From Allobosea sp. (GTDB lineage: Bacteria > Pseudomonadota > Alphaproteobacteria > Rhizobiales > Beijerinckiaceae), in the NCBI RefSeq assembly GCF_017308015.1, contig NZ_JAFKFW010000013.1:1-64000 (forward strand): DNA of 64,000 nucleotides, in the 5' to 3' direction. This document shows, piece after piece, positions 10,359 through 20,486 of this stretch. A model generated the notes under the pieces. The model was given only the letters and a program-made list of their open reading frames with translations, searched no databases and was not told the DNA's origin. A program made the position numbers and the translations under genes. The stretch's first letter is position 1. Each line of letters begins with the position of its first letter.

Positions 10359-11444
10359 TCACGCCATGCCCTCGGCCGCCAGCAGCTTCGCCTGATGCTC
10401 TGCGGTCAACGCATCCACGATCTCGTCGAGAACGAGACCCTGCATCATCTCGTCGAGCTTGTAGAGCGTCAGGTTGATGCGGTGGTCCGTGACGCGTCCC
10501 TGCGGAAAATTATAGGTGCGGATGCGCTCCGAACGATCGCCGGAGCCGACCTGCGAACGCCGGTCCGCCGAGCGCTCGGCATCGATGCGCATGCGCTCCA
10601 TGTCGAAGAGCTTCGCACGCAGCAATTCATATGCTCGCGCCTTGTTCTTGTGCTGGGAGCGCTCGTCCTGAACCAGCACGACGGTGTTGGTGGGGATGTG
10701 AGTGAGGCGCACGGCCGATTCCGTCTTGTTGACGTGCTGGCCACCGGCACCACCCGAACGCAGCGTGTCGATACGGATATCGGCCTCGTTGAGCACGACA
10801 TCGACATCGGTCGCGAGCGGCAGCGTCGCCACCGTCGCGGCAGAGGTGTGGATGCGCCCGCTTCCTTCGGTATCCGGCACGCGCTGGACGCGATGGACAC
10901 CGGATTCGAACTTGAGCCTGGCATAAACTCCGCGGCCATTGATCTCGGCGATGACCTCCTTGAAGCCACCCATCGTTCCCTCGCTCTCGGAGAGGATGTC
11001 GACGCTCCAGCCCTTCTGAGCGGCGTGACGCTGGTACATGCGCAGGAGATCACCGGCGAAGAGCGAAGCCTCGTCGCCGCCGGTGCCCGCCCTGATTTCC
11101 AGGATGACGCCACGCTCGTCGGCTGCATCCTTCGGCAGCAGGGCGACGAGAATCTCGCGGGCGCGCGCCTCGATCTCGGCGCGGGCGGCGTCGCGCTCCT
11201 CGTAGGCGAGATCGCGGAACTCGGAGTCGGTGGCGGGGTCGGCGATCAACCCCTCGGCCTCCTCCAGCGAGGCTTGCGCCTGCCGCCATGAGGCGATCGC
11301 GGCGACGACGGGATCGAGCTCCGCCAGTTCCTTCGCCAGCTCGACGGTGCGCGCCGCCTCGGTCGCGTGATTGATCTCGTCGGTCGCAGCGGCATGGCGC
11401 GCCACGATGACGTCAAGACGATCCTGGGGGAGCTGGAGGGACAT
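10359..11444 (-). CDS. prfA: peptide chain release factor 1
   Basis: RF1 recognises UAA and UAG stop codons and triggers peptide release on the ribosome. The 361-aa protein contains the GGQ tripeptide in [20 protein letters not shown] and the codon-reading loop [19 protein letters not shown]. The tripeptide there is PDT, where E. coli has PAT; this is the form I expect in alphaproteobacteria. [16 protein letters not shown] is also diagnostic. The ATG at 11444 gives the usual RF1 N-terminus and has GGAGGG a few bases upstream. It precedes the PsiF-like gene and prmC on the same strand and follows ptsP by 55 bp. Confidence 0.96.
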   Translation of the reverse strand: MSLQLPQDRLDVIVARHAAATDEINHATEAARTVELAKELAELDPVVAAIASWRQAQASLEEAEGLIADPATDSEFRDLAYEERDAARAEIEARAREILVALLPKDAADERGVILEIRAGTGGDEASLFAGDLLRMYQRHAAQKGWSVDILSESEGTMGGFKEVIAEINGRGVYARLKFESGVHRVQRVPDTEGSGRIHTSAATVATLPLATDVDVVLNEADIRIDTLRSGGAGGQHVNKTESAVRLTHIPTNTVVLVQDERSQHKNKARAYELLRAKLFDMERMRIDAERSADRRSQVGSGDRSERIRTYNFPQGRVTDHRINLTLYKLDEMMQGLVLDEIVDALTAEHQAKLLAAEGMA

Positions 11445-11499
11445 GCGGGAACTCGTGGAACGACAGGGAAAGGCGGCAGAGACGGCGCAAGCAGCGTCG

Positions 11500-13767
11500 C
11501 TAGACCGGAATCTTGAACTCGGTCGCGAAGGCGGAGAGCTGCGGGCGCAGATTGGTGGCCCCCTCCGGCGCAGCCAGCATCCAGTCCATGCGCTCGCGCA
11601 ACTTGCCGGCATCGAGCGCCCGCAGCATCGCCTTGACCGGGCCGATCGAGGCGGCCGACATCGAGAAGCCGCGATAGCCCAGACCGATCAGGGCCATGGT
11701 TTCCAGCGGCTTGCCACCCATCTCGCCGCAGACAGTGACCGGGCAGCCGGTCTCGGCAGCCGCCTCGACGATACGCCGGAGAGCCCGGAGCGAGCCGACA
11801 CCGAGAGGATCGAAGCGGTCTGCGACGCGCTTGTTCTCACGGTCCGCTGCAAAGAGGAACTGCATGAGATCGTTGGTGCCGATCGACAGGAAATCAGCCT
11901 CTCGCGCGATCTCGGGCAACTCGAACAGCAGCGAGGGCACCTCGACCATCACCCCGACCCTGAGGTCGCGCGGCGGCGTGACGCCCTGCTTTTCCAGCAT
12001 CGCCTGCTCGCGGCGGATGATCATGCGGGCGCGGCGGAACTCCTCGGTGGTCGCGACCATCGGCAGCATGATCTTGAGATCGCGGCCCGCCCCGGCGCGC
12101 AGCATCGCGCGCACCTGCGCCCTCAGCAACCGCGGCTTGTCGAGGCCGATGCGGATCGCGCGCCAACCGAGCGCCGGGTTCTCCTCCTCGACACGCTCCA
12201 TATAGGGCAGCACCTTGTCGCCGCCGATATCGAGCGTACGGAAGGTGACGGGCCGTTCCGCCGCGGCGTCGAGCACCGTGGCATAGAGCGCCTGCTGCTC
12301 GGCCGTTGTCGGCATGTGCTGCGCCACCATGAACTGCAGTTCGGTACGGAACAGGCCGATCCCGGACGCGGCAGTGGCTTCCAGATTCGGCAGGTCGACG
12401 AACAGACCGGCATTGATCTGCAGCGTGATCTCGACCCCGTCGCGGGTCACCGCCGGGAGTTCCTTCAGCTTCTGATACTGCTTCTGTTTGCGGGCGCGCA
12501 GCCGCGCCTTGTCCTTATAGGCATTCTCGACGTCGGGTTGCGGGCGGATCTGCACTTCGCCGGCCTGGCCATCGACGATGATGGCATCGCCCGCTTCGAC
12601 CAGCGCGGTCGCATTGACGACCTCCCCGACGGCGGGAATGCCGAGCGCACGGGCGACGATGGCGATATGGCTGGCCGGGCCGCCCTCCTCCAGCACGAGC
12701 CCGCGCAAATGGGCCCGGTCGTAGTCCAGCAGCGCCGCCGGCCCCATCGACCGGGCGACGAGGATCGCGTTCTCCGGCAGGTTCTCGCGGGCGACGCCGT
12801 TGGCCTTGCCGACCAACGTGCGCAACAGCCTGTCGGCGAGATCGTCGAGATCATGCAGCCGCTCGCGCAGATAGGGGTCGGTCTGGCGCAGCATCTTGGC
12901 ACGGGTGTCGGACTGGACGCGCTCGACCGCCGCCTCGGCGGTGAGACCGGTCATCACGACTTCGCGCATGCGGCGCAGCCAGCCCTGATCGTGAGCGAAC
13001 ATGCGGAAGGTCTCGAGCACGTCGCGATGCTCGCCGGTATGGGCGATGTCGCCGCGCTCGACCAGTTCGTCGATCGAGGCCCGCATCTCGCTTATCGCCG
13101 CTTCGAGACGGCCGACCTCGGCCGCCGGATTCTCTGCGATGAGATTGGTGATCGCGACCCGCGGCTCGTGCAGCACGACATGGCCGAGGCCGACGCCATC
13201 GGCCAGCGCCACGCCAACGCCGTGGATCGGCCGGTCGAGGCCGATCGAGGCGCCGGGCGCCGCCAGAGACTTGAGGCCGCCAGCCGCGATCATCTCCGCC
13301 ATCAGCATGGCTGTGGTCTGGAGCGTCTCGATCTCGTCCTCGGAATAGAGCCGCGAGGCGCGGTTCTGGATGACGAGCACGCCCATCACGGCGCCGCCGC
13401 GCAGGATCGGCACACCGAGGAAGGAGCGGTAGACCTCTTCGCCCGTCTCCGGACGATAGGAGAAGGAGGGATGCGCCTGCGCATCCGACAGCGCCAGCGG
13501 CTCTGCCTCGCTCGCGATCAGACCGACGAGGCCTTCGCCCGCCCGCATGGTGGTGAGATGGACCGCCTCGCGATTGAGGCCTTCGGTTGCGTAAAGTTCG
13601 AGAGAGCCGTCCTCGCGCAGGACATAGACCGAACAGACCTCGGCGACGAGATTGCCGGCGATCAGCACGACGAGCCGGTCCAGCCGCTCCTGCGGGCTGA
13701 TCGATGCCGCCATGACCTCACGGAGACGGCGCAACAGAACGCCCGGTCCTCCGAGAGCGCCTCGCAT
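11500..13767 (-). CDS. ptsP: phosphoenolpyruvate-protein phosphotransferase PtsP (EI-Ntr)
   Basis: First enzyme of the nitrogen-related PTS. It takes phosphate from PEP and passes it to NPr (PtsO) and then EIIA-Ntr, a regulatory rather than sugar-transport chain. The 755 aa carry an N-terminal GAF domain (about 20-160, with [14 protein letters not shown] and [20 protein letters not shown]). The phosphohistidine domain contains [19 protein letters not shown], and the C-terminal PEP-binding barrel contains [20 protein letters not shown] and the cysteine motif [11 protein letters not shown]. The GAF domain distinguishes it from sugar EI. I chose ATG 13767 (MRGALGGPG), which has GGAGGG upstream and gives the normal length; ATG 13800 is possible. 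otsA lies upstream; the lysC often seen next to ptsP in the order is absent. Confidence 0.93.
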   Translation of the reverse strand: MRGALGGPGVLLRRLREVMAASISPQERLDRLVVLIAGNLVAEVCSVYVLREDGSLELYATEGLNREAVHLTTMRAGEGLVGLIASEAEPLALSDAQAHPSFSYRPETGEEVYRSFLGVPILRGGAVMGVLVIQNRASRLYSEDEIETLQTTAMLMAEMIAAGGLKSLAAPGASIGLDRPIHGVGVALADGVGLGHVVLHEPRVAITNLIAENPAAEVGRLEAAISEMRASIDELVERGDIAHTGEHRDVLETFRMFAHDQGWLRRMREVVMTGLTAEAAVERVQSDTRAKMLRQTDPYLRERLHDLDDLADRLLRTLVGKANGVARENLPENAILVARSMGPAALLDYDRAHLRGLVLEEGGPASHIAIVARALGIPAVGEVVNATALVEAGDAIIVDGQAGEVQIRPQPDVENAYKDKARLRARKQKQYQKLKELPAVTRDGVEITLQINAGLFVDLPNLEATAASGIGLFRTELQFMVAQHMPTTAEQQALYATVLDAAAERPVTFRTLDIGGDKVLPYMERVEEENPALGWRAIRIGLDKPRLLRAQVRAMLRAGAGRDLKIMLPMVATTEEFRRARMIIRREQAMLEKQGVTPPRDLRVGVMVEVPSLLFELPEIAREADFLSIGTNDLMQFLFAADRENKRVADRFDPLGVGSLRALRRIVEAAAETGCPVTVCGEMGGKPLETMALIGLGYRGFSMSAASIGPVKAMLRALDAGKLRERMDWMLAAPEGATNLRPQLSAFATEFKIPV

Positions 13768-13950
13768 CGATCTCAGCCCTCCGCCCGCCTCCTCAGCCAT
13801 CGACGATACGATGCCTGTCCAGACCCTGAGTCGCCCGCTCCGGTCATGCTGCCTTCTAGCGACGAAAGACCTTATTCGGCAAGGGCCGCGAACGAGCTAT
13901 GCAGCATCCCCCCAAGATTTCAGCCGTTTTCCTGACGCAAGAGCCAAGTC

Positions 13951-15516
13951 TCACGGCCGCACCAATGCCAGATGAGAGCCCCCGGCAGCGCTCCGCTTGC
14001 CGCGCGATCCTGCCGACATCTTGCCCACACCGGCTTCCGAAGGCGGCGATGACGCGGCCGATGCCTCGCCCCGGCCCGCGCGCCGCGCGCCTGCACGGGG
14101 CTCCTTGCGCAACCCACCGGCAGCCAATGTCTCCGCCGAGGGCTTATCCCCCGACAGCGCGAGCAGATATTGCCGCGTCCACCAATCGATATCGGTGGCG
14201 GCGATAAGAGCGTAGAGCCGTTCAAAACGGCGGATGCGCTCCGTTTTCGGCATCGCGAGCGCGGTGCGGATCGCCTCCGCCACCTCATGGGAATCGAAGG
14301 GGTTGACGATCAGCGCTTCGCCCATCTGCTGAGCAGAGCCGGCAAAGCGCGAGAGCACCAGAACGCCCGGATCGGCAGGGTTTTGCGCGGCAATGTACTC
14401 CTTGGCGACGAGGTTCATGCCGTCACGCATCGGCGTGACCAGCCCGACCTGGGCACGGCGGTAGAAGCCGGCCAGCGCCTTGCGCGAATAGGCCTTCTTG
14501 ACCACGCGGATCGGCGTCCAGTCGAATTCGCCGAGCTGGGCATTGAGGCGGCCGGCAACCTCGTCGGACTGGCGGTCGAGCTCGGCATATTCGGGCACAT
14601 CGCTGCGCGAAGGGGGCGCGACCTGCAACAGGCTGACCCGGCCGCGCTCCTCGGGATGGTTGCGCAGGAACTCGCCGAAGGCTTCGAGGCGCTGAACGAT
14701 GCCCTTGGAATAATCGAGCCGATCGACGCCGATGACGAGCTTGCGCTCGCCAAGGGATTCCCGTGTTGCCCGCAGCGGCGTCGCCGCCTGGCGGACGGAA
14801 GCAGCCGCGAGCTTGCGGAAGCCCTCGACATCGATGCCGATCGGGAAGGCCTGCACCGACGTCTCGCGCGAACCGAGCCGGACCCGCCTTCCATCCGTGC
14901 GGCCACCGCAAAGGGAGACCAGTCCCCCGATCAGGTTGCGGGCGTCGACCTCGGTCTGCATCCCGACGAGATCATAGGCGGCCATGGTACGGATCAGCGT
15001 CGCGCTGAAGGGCAAGGCGTCGATGACCTCAGCCGCCGGCCAGGGAATGTGATGGAAATAGCCGATGCGGTTGGTGACGCCGCGCCGGCGCAACTCCGCT
15101 GCCAGCGGAATCAGGTGGTAATCGTGGATCCAGATGAGATCGTCGGGCTTGATCAGTCCGGCGAGCGCGCGGGCAAAGCGGCGGTTAACGCCGAGATAGC
15201 CCATATAGTCGCTGCGCTGGAACTCGGTCAGGCCCAGCCGGTAGTGCATCAGCGGCCAGAGCGCGCGGTTCGAGAAGCCGAGGTAATAACTCTGGCGCTC
15301 GGCCTCGCTGAGATCGGTCACCGCATAGGTCACGTTACCGTGCTGGACCTGCCGAATCTGCGTGGGCGAGCCTTCGCTCACGGCGCCGCTCCAACCGAAC
15401 CAGAGACCGCCTCGCTGCTCCAGCGCCTCGCGCAGGGCGACGGCCAGCCCTCCCGCCATCACCTTTTCATGGCGATCGGGAATCGTGACGCGGTTGGAAA
15501 CGACGACAAGACGCAT
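13951..15516 (-). CDS. otsA: alpha,alpha-trehalose-phosphate synthase OtsA
   Basis: GT20 glycosyltransferase that makes trehalose 6-phosphate from UDP-glucose and glucose 6-phosphate for osmotic and stress protection. Motifs in order are RLVVVSNRV at the start, YLGVNRRFA, IWIHDYHLIPLAAEL, IGYFHHIPWP, VDRLDYSKGIVQRLEAF and MRDGMNLVAKEYIA. At 521 aa it is about 50 residues longer than the typical enzyme. The extra C-terminus (about 465-521) is rich in Arg, Ala, Gly and Ser and looks disordered. The ATG at 15516 gives the conserved N-terminus; an ATG four codons upstream is an alternative. It is divergent from otsB. Confidence 0.94.
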   Translation of the reverse strand: MRLVVVSNRVTIPDRHEKVMAGGLAVALREALEQRGGLWFGWSGAVSEGSPTQIRQVQHGNVTYAVTDLSEAERQSYYLGFSNRALWPLMHYRLGLTEFQRSDYMGYLGVNRRFARALAGLIKPDDLIWIHDYHLIPLAAELRRRGVTNRIGYFHHIPWPAAEVIDALPFSATLIRTMAAYDLVGMQTEVDARNLIGGLVSLCGGRTDGRRVRLGSRETSVQAFPIGIDVEGFRKLAAASVRQAATPLRATRESLGERKLVIGVDRLDYSKGIVQRLEAFGEFLRNHPEERGRVSLLQVAPPSRSDVPEYAELDRQSDEVAGRLNAQLGEFDWTPIRVVKKAYSRKALAGFYRRAQVGLVTPMRDGMNLVAKEYIAAQNPADPGVLVLSRFAGSAQQMGEALIVNPFDSHEVAEAIRTALAMPKTERIRRFERLYALIAATDIDWWTRQYLLALSGDKPSAETLAAGGLRKEPRAGARRAGRGEASAASSPPSEAGVGKMSAGSRGKRSAAGGSHLALVRP

Positions 15517-15567
15517 AAGCTTTAGCATTCTCCGGCAGAGGCCGCCCGCATTTCGCCATCGGCGGCA

Positions 15568-15592
15568 GGAACAGAACACTTCCGAAAGCGTA
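15568..15592 (+). promoter_or_regulatory. candidate EcfG (general stress) promoter in the otsA-otsB gap
   Basis: GGAAC at 15568-15572 is followed after 16 bp by CGTA at 15589-15592. This is close to the alphaproteobacterial EcfG pattern GGAAC-N16-17-CGTT, with one mismatch in the -10. It points toward otsB, about 210 bp away. Trehalose genes are known general-stress targets in this class. The distance and the mismatch keep this tentative. Confidence 0.35.
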
Positions 15593-15799
15593 ATGTTTCC
15601 GTGGTGCGGACGCGGTCACATGGCAGCCCTGTGGCAGCCGTGCGGTGAAATCGCGACAACCATGGTAGGCTTTCGACAGATCGAGGCAACCCCTCGCACC
15701 GAATTTTCGACACGGCCGTCGCCAGTCGATAAGACAGAAAAGGATATCACCGGCTGAACGGCCGCTCTTCTGCCGCCTTCTCTGCCCAGATACGAAACG

Positions 15800-16600
15800 A
15801 TGACGACCCTGACCGAACCCGATATCGCCGCAAGGCCCGACGAGATCGTTCCCTCCGATCGCGAAATCGCTCTTTTTCTCGATTTCGATGGCACACTCGT
15901 GGAAATCGCGCCCTCGCCGGAAGACGTGCATCTCGACCGCCGCGTGGCGCCAGCGCTGACGCTACTGCGCGCGCAGCTCGGCGGGGCACTCGCCCTGGTC
16001 TCGGGCCGCCCGATCGCCTTTCTCGACAGAATCCTGGCCCCGCACCGCTTCGACATCGCCGGGCTGCACGGCGCCCAGATCCGCGTCGACGGCGAAATCC
16101 GCTCGCAGGCCGACACGCACGATGGCATGCGGGAGGCGCTGCGCGACCTCGTCCGTTTCGCCAACAGCCATGTCGGCATCATCGTCGAAGACAAGCGCAT
16201 TTCCGTGGCGTTGCACTGGCGCCTGGCACCTTCACTGGAGGAAGAGGCCCTGGCCCTGATGCGTCGTATCGCGGCGAGGTTGGGGCCGGGCATGCGGCTG
16301 CAGGAGGGGAAAGCCGTCGCCGAACTGGTTCCGGCCGGCGCCAGCAAGGGTAGTGCGGTCGCCTGGCTGATGGCGACCCCGTCCTATGCCGGACGTCGAC
16401 CGGTCTTCATCGGCGACGACATCACCGACGAGGACGGGTTCGAAGCCGTCAACGCCATGGGCGGCGTCTCCGTCCGAATCGGCACGGACCGCGAAAGCCA
16501 CGCCACCTTCCGGCTCGCCTCGCCCACAGCGCTCAGGCACATCCTTCTCGAAGCCGCCGAAGGCGGCCATCTTTCCGCTTCCAGCTTCAAGCAGGACTGA
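15800..16600 (+). CDS. otsB: trehalose-6-phosphate phosphatase OtsB
   Basis: HAD-superfamily phosphatase that removes phosphate from trehalose 6-phosphate. The 266-aa protein starts its catalytic domain with LFLDFDGTLVEIAPSPEDV; the first Asp of DFDGT is the nucleophile and the second the general acid. Motifs LVSGRPIAFLDRI, GLHGAQIRV and the C-terminal FIGDDITDEDGFEAVN (magnesium-binding aspartates) complete the family pattern. It is divergent from otsA and followed after 6 bp by a GH15 gene, so both are probably on one transcript. Confidence 0.94.
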   Translation: MTTLTEPDIAARPDEIVPSDREIALFLDFDGTLVEIAPSPEDVHLDRRVAPALTLLRAQLGGALALVSGRPIAFLDRILAPHRFDIAGLHGAQIRVDGEIRSQADTHDGMREALRDLVRFANSHVGIIVEDKRISVALHWRLAPSLEEEALALMRRIAARLGPGMRLQEGKAVAELVPAGASKGSAVAWLMATPSYAGRRPVFIGDDITDEDGFEAVNAMGGVSVRIGTDRESHATFRLASPTALRHILLEAAEGGHLSASSFKQD

Positions 16601-16606
16601 CCGACC

Positions 16607-18448
16607 ATGACCGTGACGACTTCGACTGCGGGGCAGCACTCGGCCTCGCTCGACCTCGGCGTGATCGGCAATTGCTCGATCGCCGCCCTCATCGACCGCC
16701 GCGCCCGCATCGTCTGGGGCTGCTTCCCGCGCTTCGACCGCGACCCCGTCTTCTGCTCGCTGATCGACAACCAGCCCGAGGATGGCGACGCCGAGCCCGA
16801 AAAGGGCGTTTTCGCCATCGAGCTCGTCGGCATGACGCGTTGCGAGCAGAGCTATCTCGACAACACCGCGATCCTCTCCTCGGTGCTCTCTGACGACCAG
16901 GGCAATGCAATCGAAATTCTCGATTTCGCGCCGCGCTTCGTGCGCTACGAGCGCTTCTTCCGGCCGCCGCAACTGGTGCGCCGGGTTCGACGCGTCTCCG
17001 GCCGGCCGCGCATCCGCGTGCTGGCCAGGCCCTGCCTCGGCATCGGTGAAGAGCCCGACGAGATCACGCGCGGTTCCAACCATGTCCGCTTCGTGGGGGC
17101 CGATCAGACCATCCGGCTGACGACCAACGCGCCGCTCTCCTATGTCGTGGAAGGCACGCCGTTCGCCGTCGACCAGGCCTACTCCTTCTTCATCGGCTCC
17201 GACGAAGCCCTGCGCGCCGAAATCGAGACGACCTCGCGCGAGTTCCTCGACAAGACCACAGATTATTGGCGCGACTGGGTGCGCTCGCTCTCGATCCCCT
17301 TCGAATACCAGAAGGAGGTGATACGCGCGGCGATCACGCTGAAACTCTGCTCCTTCGAGGAAACGGGCGCGATCGTCGCGGCATTGACCACATCAATTCC
17401 CGAGGCTCCGGGCACGCAACGCAACTGGGACTATCGCTATTGCTGGCTACGCGACGCCTATTTCGTCGTGCATGCGCTGAACCGCCTCGGCACGACGCGG
17501 ACGATGGAAGACTACCTCGGCTTCATCACCAATATCGTCGACACCTTCACCGAAAGCGGCGCCGAGCACCTGCCCCCGCTCTACCCGATCACGCGGGGCG
17601 GCTCGCTCGTCGAGTTCGAGGCGAAGAACCTGTCGGGCTATCGCGGGCACCAGCCGGTGCGTTTCGGCAATGGCGCGGCGGTGCAGATCCAGAACGATGG
17701 CTATGGCGCGGTCGTGCTGGCGGCGACGCATGCCTTCTTCGACCGCCGCCTGATCCAGCCCGGCAAGGAAACCTTGTTCGGGCAGCTCGAACGCATGGGC
17801 GAGATCGCCATCGCCGTATTCGACAAGCCCGATGCCGGCCCCTGGGAGTTGCGCGAGAAGGAGGCCGTGCATTCCTTCTCCAGCGTGATGTGCTGGGCCG
17901 CCTGTGACCGGCTCGCCCGCATCGCCGGCACGCTCGGGCGCGCCGACCGCAAGGAATACTGGAAGGGCGAGGCGCGCCGGCTGAAGGACATCATCGCCGA
18001 GCAGATCTGGAACGAGAGCAAGGGCCATTTCGTCTCGACCTTCGGCGGCGAGGACCTCGACGCGACGCTGCTGCTGCTGGCAGAACTCGGCTTCGTCAAG
18101 CCGGACGACGCCCGCTTCGTCGCCACCGTCGAGGCGATCGGCCGCGATCTCAAGCGCGGCGACCTCCTGCTGCGCTACGCGACGCAGGACGATTTCGGCT
18201 ACATGCATACCGGCTTCCTGATCTGCGCCTTCTGGTATGTCGAGGCGCTGAACGCGATCGGGCGCAGCGAAGAGGCGAAGGAACTGTTCGGGCGCATCCT
18301 GCAGCGGCGCAACAGCTTCGGCCTGCTCTCGGAGGATGCCGACCTCAAGACCGGCGAGCTGTGGGGCAATTTCCCCCAGACTTATTCGCATGTCGGCCTG
18401 ATCAATTGCGCCATGCGCCTGAGCCGGGACTGGGAAGAGGCGTTCTGA
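16607..18448 (+). CDS. glycoside hydrolase family 15 protein
   Basis: This 613-aa cytoplasmic (alpha/alpha)6-barrel hydrolase belongs to the GH15 family, which includes glucoamylases and bacterial trehalases. Residues 15-250 form the N-terminal beta-sandwich (LGVIGNCSIAALIDRRARIV, WGCFPRFDRDPVFCSLID). The catalytic barrel has RNWDYRYCWLRDAYFVVHAL, YRGHQPVRFGN and, near the end, GELWGNFPQTYSHVGLINCA with the expected catalytic-base glutamate. There is no signal peptide, so it acts on an internal sugar. The position 6 bp after otsB suggests trehalose hydrolysis, or action on a related alpha-glucan, coupled to trehalose turnover. The substrate is inferred from context only. Confidence 0.88.
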   Translation: MTVTTSTAGQHSASLDLGVIGNCSIAALIDRRARIVWGCFPRFDRDPVFCSLIDNQPEDGDAEPEKGVFAIELVGMTRCEQSYLDNTAILSSVLSDDQGNAIEILDFAPRFVRYERFFRPPQLVRRVRRVSGRPRIRVLARPCLGIGEEPDEITRGSNHVRFVGADQTIRLTTNAPLSYVVEGTPFAVDQAYSFFIGSDEALRAEIETTSREFLDKTTDYWRDWVRSLSIPFEYQKEVIRAAITLKLCSFEETGAIVAALTTSIPEAPGTQRNWDYRYCWLRDAYFVVHALNRLGTTRTMEDYLGFITNIVDTFTESGAEHLPPLYPITRGGSLVEFEAKNLSGYRGHQPVRFGNGAAVQIQNDGYGAVVLAATHAFFDRRLIQPGKETLFGQLERMGEIAIAVFDKPDAGPWELREKEAVHSFSSVMCWAACDRLARIAGTLGRADRKEYWKGEARRLKDIIAEQIWNESKGHFVSTFGGEDLDATLLLLAELGFVKPDDARFVATVEAIGRDLKRGDLLLRYATQDDFGYMHTGFLICAFWYVEALNAIGRSEEAKELFGRILQRRNSFGLLSEDADLKTGELWGNFPQTYSHVGLINCAMRLSRDWEEAF

Positions 18449-18455
18449 TCTGCCC

Positions 18456-18555
18456 CGTCATGGCCGGGCTTGATCCGGCCATCTCGTGACGAGATCGCCC
18501 CGCCTGACAACACTCCGCTCTGCCTGAGATGCCCGGGTCAAGCCCGGGCATGACG
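18456..18555. repeat. two inverted copies of an intergenic palindromic repeat
   Basis: The copy at 18456-18485 contains ATGGCCGG-GCTTGAT-CCGGCCAT. The copy at 18526-18555 contains ATGCCCGGG-TCAAG-CCCGGGCAT in the opposite orientation. Related units occur at 26928-26957, 28192-28221 and 28241-28271. They look like a dispersed REP/BIME-type element and may shield 3' ends of transcripts; here they lie between GH15 and the convergent M20 peptidase gene. Confidence 0.7.
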
Positions 18556-18582
18556 CCGGAGACGTGACAGCGACTCGTGCCG

Positions 18583-19806
18583 TCACTCCACCCTGGCTGC
18601 CGCACGCATCACGGCGAGCGCCAGAACCTGTGCCGCCGGGACGATGCTCTCGACCTCCAGGAACTCGTCCGGGGTATGAGCCATGCCGCCGATCGGGCCG
18701 ACGCTGCAGAGCGTCGGAGTGCCCTGTGCGGCGGTGAAGCCGGAATCGGCGCAACCGCCGGTGAATTCCGCGGTGACGCCGATGCCGAAGCTGGCAGCCG
18801 CCTCGCGATAGGTGTCGTAGAGCGCGGCCGATTCCGGGGAGCGCTCCAGCGGCAGGAACTCGCCCTTGATCGAGAGCACGGCGCTGGTGCCGGCAACTTC
18901 GGGGGCTTCGACGATCGCCTTGATCTTGCCGACCATCTCATCGCGCTGGGCGGCGGTGACATAGCGCAGGTCGATCTCACACCAGGCGCTGGGCGCGATG
19001 GTGTTGACGGTCTGGCCGCCGCCGATCAGGCCGACATTGACGGTCACGCCCTTCTCCAGATCGGTGAGGCCCTGGAGCTTCGGGATCTTGTGGCCGAGAT
19101 CGACGATAGCCGAAGCTCCCTTCTCGTAATTCGCGCCGGAATGAGCGGGCTTTCCGGTGAAGTCGGCCCGCATGAAGACGCCGCCCTTGCGGCCGCTGGT
19201 AACGGACTGCTTCTGATCCCTGGCGAATTCGGTGCCCGCCGGCAGACGGCTGGGCTCGGCATTGAAGACACAGCGCGACTCGCGTGCCGCCGCCTCGATC
19301 ACCGGCCGCGAGGACGGCGAGCCGATCTCCTCGTCGCTGGTCGTCAGCATGAGGAGCGGCGCGGCGAGGCCGCCGCATTCGGCGAAGGCTGCCGCGACGA
19401 AGGCCGAGATCATCACGCCCGCCTTCATGTCGGCGACGCCCGGGCCATAGGCCCGCGAGCCCTTGATCGTGAAGGGCCGGCGCGTCGGCTCGCCCTGCGG
19501 GAAGACGGTGTCGCGATGGCCGAGCAGCATGACCGGGCGCTGATCGTTGGCCGTTGGGTTGGGCAGGCGAGCCCGGACCGCATCGCCGAAGCGGCTGTCC
19601 GGCACGATCTCGACCTCGAGCCCGTTCGCCCGGTGGAAGCGTGCGACGACATCGCCGGCCCGATCGACGCCGGCTTTGTCATAGGAGCCCGAGTCGGTGT
19701 CGACCAGCTCGCGCAGCAGTGCGACCATGCCTTCCTTGCGACTCGCCAGCCACTCGGTGACCTTCTTCTCCTCTGGGGTCAGGGCGCTGTGGCTCGGGGC
19801 GCTCAT
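18583..19806 (-). CDS. M20 family metallopeptidase (carboxypeptidase G2-like)
   Basis: This 407-aa zinc-dependent hydrolase of the M20/ArgE/DapE/CPG2 group removes C-terminal amino acids or acyl groups from small peptides and conjugates. The metal ligands are visible in MLLGHRDTVFP (His), GPGVADMKAG (Asp), TSDEEIGSP (the catalytic Glu and the bridging ligand) and CVFNAEPSR (Glu), with the final His in GGMAHTPDEF. The dimerisation domain lies between, with GKPAHSGANYEKGASAI. I chose the ATG at 19806 (MSAPSHSALTPEE); in-frame sequence upstream is unlike the family. No signal peptide is seen, unlike secreted CPG2, so it is probably cytoplasmic. The substrate is unknown. Confidence 0.85.
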   Translation of the reverse strand: MSAPSHSALTPEEKKVTEWLASRKEGMVALLRELVDTDSGSYDKAGVDRAGDVVARFHRANGLEVEIVPDSRFGDAVRARLPNPTANDQRPVMLLGHRDTVFPQGEPTRRPFTIKGSRAYGPGVADMKAGVMISAFVAAAFAECGGLAAPLLMLTTSDEEIGSPSSRPVIEAAARESRCVFNAEPSRLPAGTEFARDQKQSVTSGRKGGVFMRADFTGKPAHSGANYEKGASAIVDLGHKIPKLQGLTDLEKGVTVNVGLIGGGQTVNTIAPSAWCEIDLRYVTAAQRDEMVGKIKAIVEAPEVAGTSAVLSIKGEFLPLERSPESAALYDTYREAAASFGIGVTAEFTGGCADSGFTAAQGTPTLCSVGPIGGMAHTPDEFLEVESIVPAAQVLALAVMRAAARVE

Positions 19807-19946
19807 GGGCTCGCTCGCATTCGTTCCGGATGGGATAATGCAGGCGAGCTTATCGCCATTGCCGCGAGCGGCAATGGCGGGCGGCGACGCCCATGCCATT
19901 CACGACGCGCATAGCCGCGGCGGCGGATTCCGGCAGGACTGCGAAC

Positions 19947-20486
19947 TCAGGCGATACCGGCATACCAGGCGAGGACATAGGCCAGCGTACCGACTGCCAT
20001 AGGCACAAGCGGGTTGACCTTCGAGCGATAGGTCGCCAGCGCCGTGGCGGCCGTGATCGCATAACCGACGAGGCCGGCGTCAGCGGCCAGCGTCGCAACC
20101 ACGCCGCTCGCCAGCATCAGACCGAGCGCGATCGGCACCAGCGCCAGCGTGACGATCCGGACCACGCGGCTGCCGCCGAAACGCTGGAGGCCACGGCTGG
20201 AGGCGAGCGCCAGCAGGCAGGACGGCAGCAAGAGTGCGGCCGTTGCAACAAGCAAACCGGCCGCACCTGCGACATGCCAGCCAATGACGCTGCCAAGCAT
20301 GATATTGGGGCCGGGCGCCGTCTGCGCGATGGCGAAGAGGCGGGCAAAGGTCGGCGCATCCATCCAGCCGAGAATATCGACGACCTGGCGATGGATTTCG
20401 GGCACGACAGCATTGGCGCCGCCGATCGCCATCAGCGAGATTGTGCCGAAGGTGACGATCAACTGGAAGAAGACGCCGCGCTCCAT
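19947..20486 (-). CDS. chromate transporter, second half (ChrA family)
   Basis: This 179-aa integral membrane protein is one CHR domain. It opens with FFQLIVTFGTISLMAIGGANAVVPEIHRQVV, followed by FARLFAIAQTAPGPNIM, the family's PGP signature, and several hydrophobic helices. Its ATG overlaps the stop of the preceding ChrA half by one base (TGATG), so the two halves are translationally coupled. Short-chain CHR proteins work as pairs with opposite membrane topology. Family members export chromate or carry sulfate-like anions; the true substrate here is not shown by the sequence. Confidence 0.85.
   Translation of the reverse strand: MERGVFFQLIVTFGTISLMAIGGANAVVPEIHRQVVDILGWMDAPTFARLFAIAQTAPGPNIMLGSVIGWHVAGAAGLLVATAALLLPSCLLALASSRGLQRFGGSRVVRIVTLALVPIALGLMLASGVVATLAADAGLVGYAITAATALATYRSKVNPLVPMAVGTLAYVLAWYAGIA

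Noticed and set aside
11371-13935. 854-codon plus-strand ORF opposite prfA and ptsP
   Set aside because: It is entirely antisense to two well-supported genes, is rich in His/Arg/Asp/Gly and has no recognisable domain.
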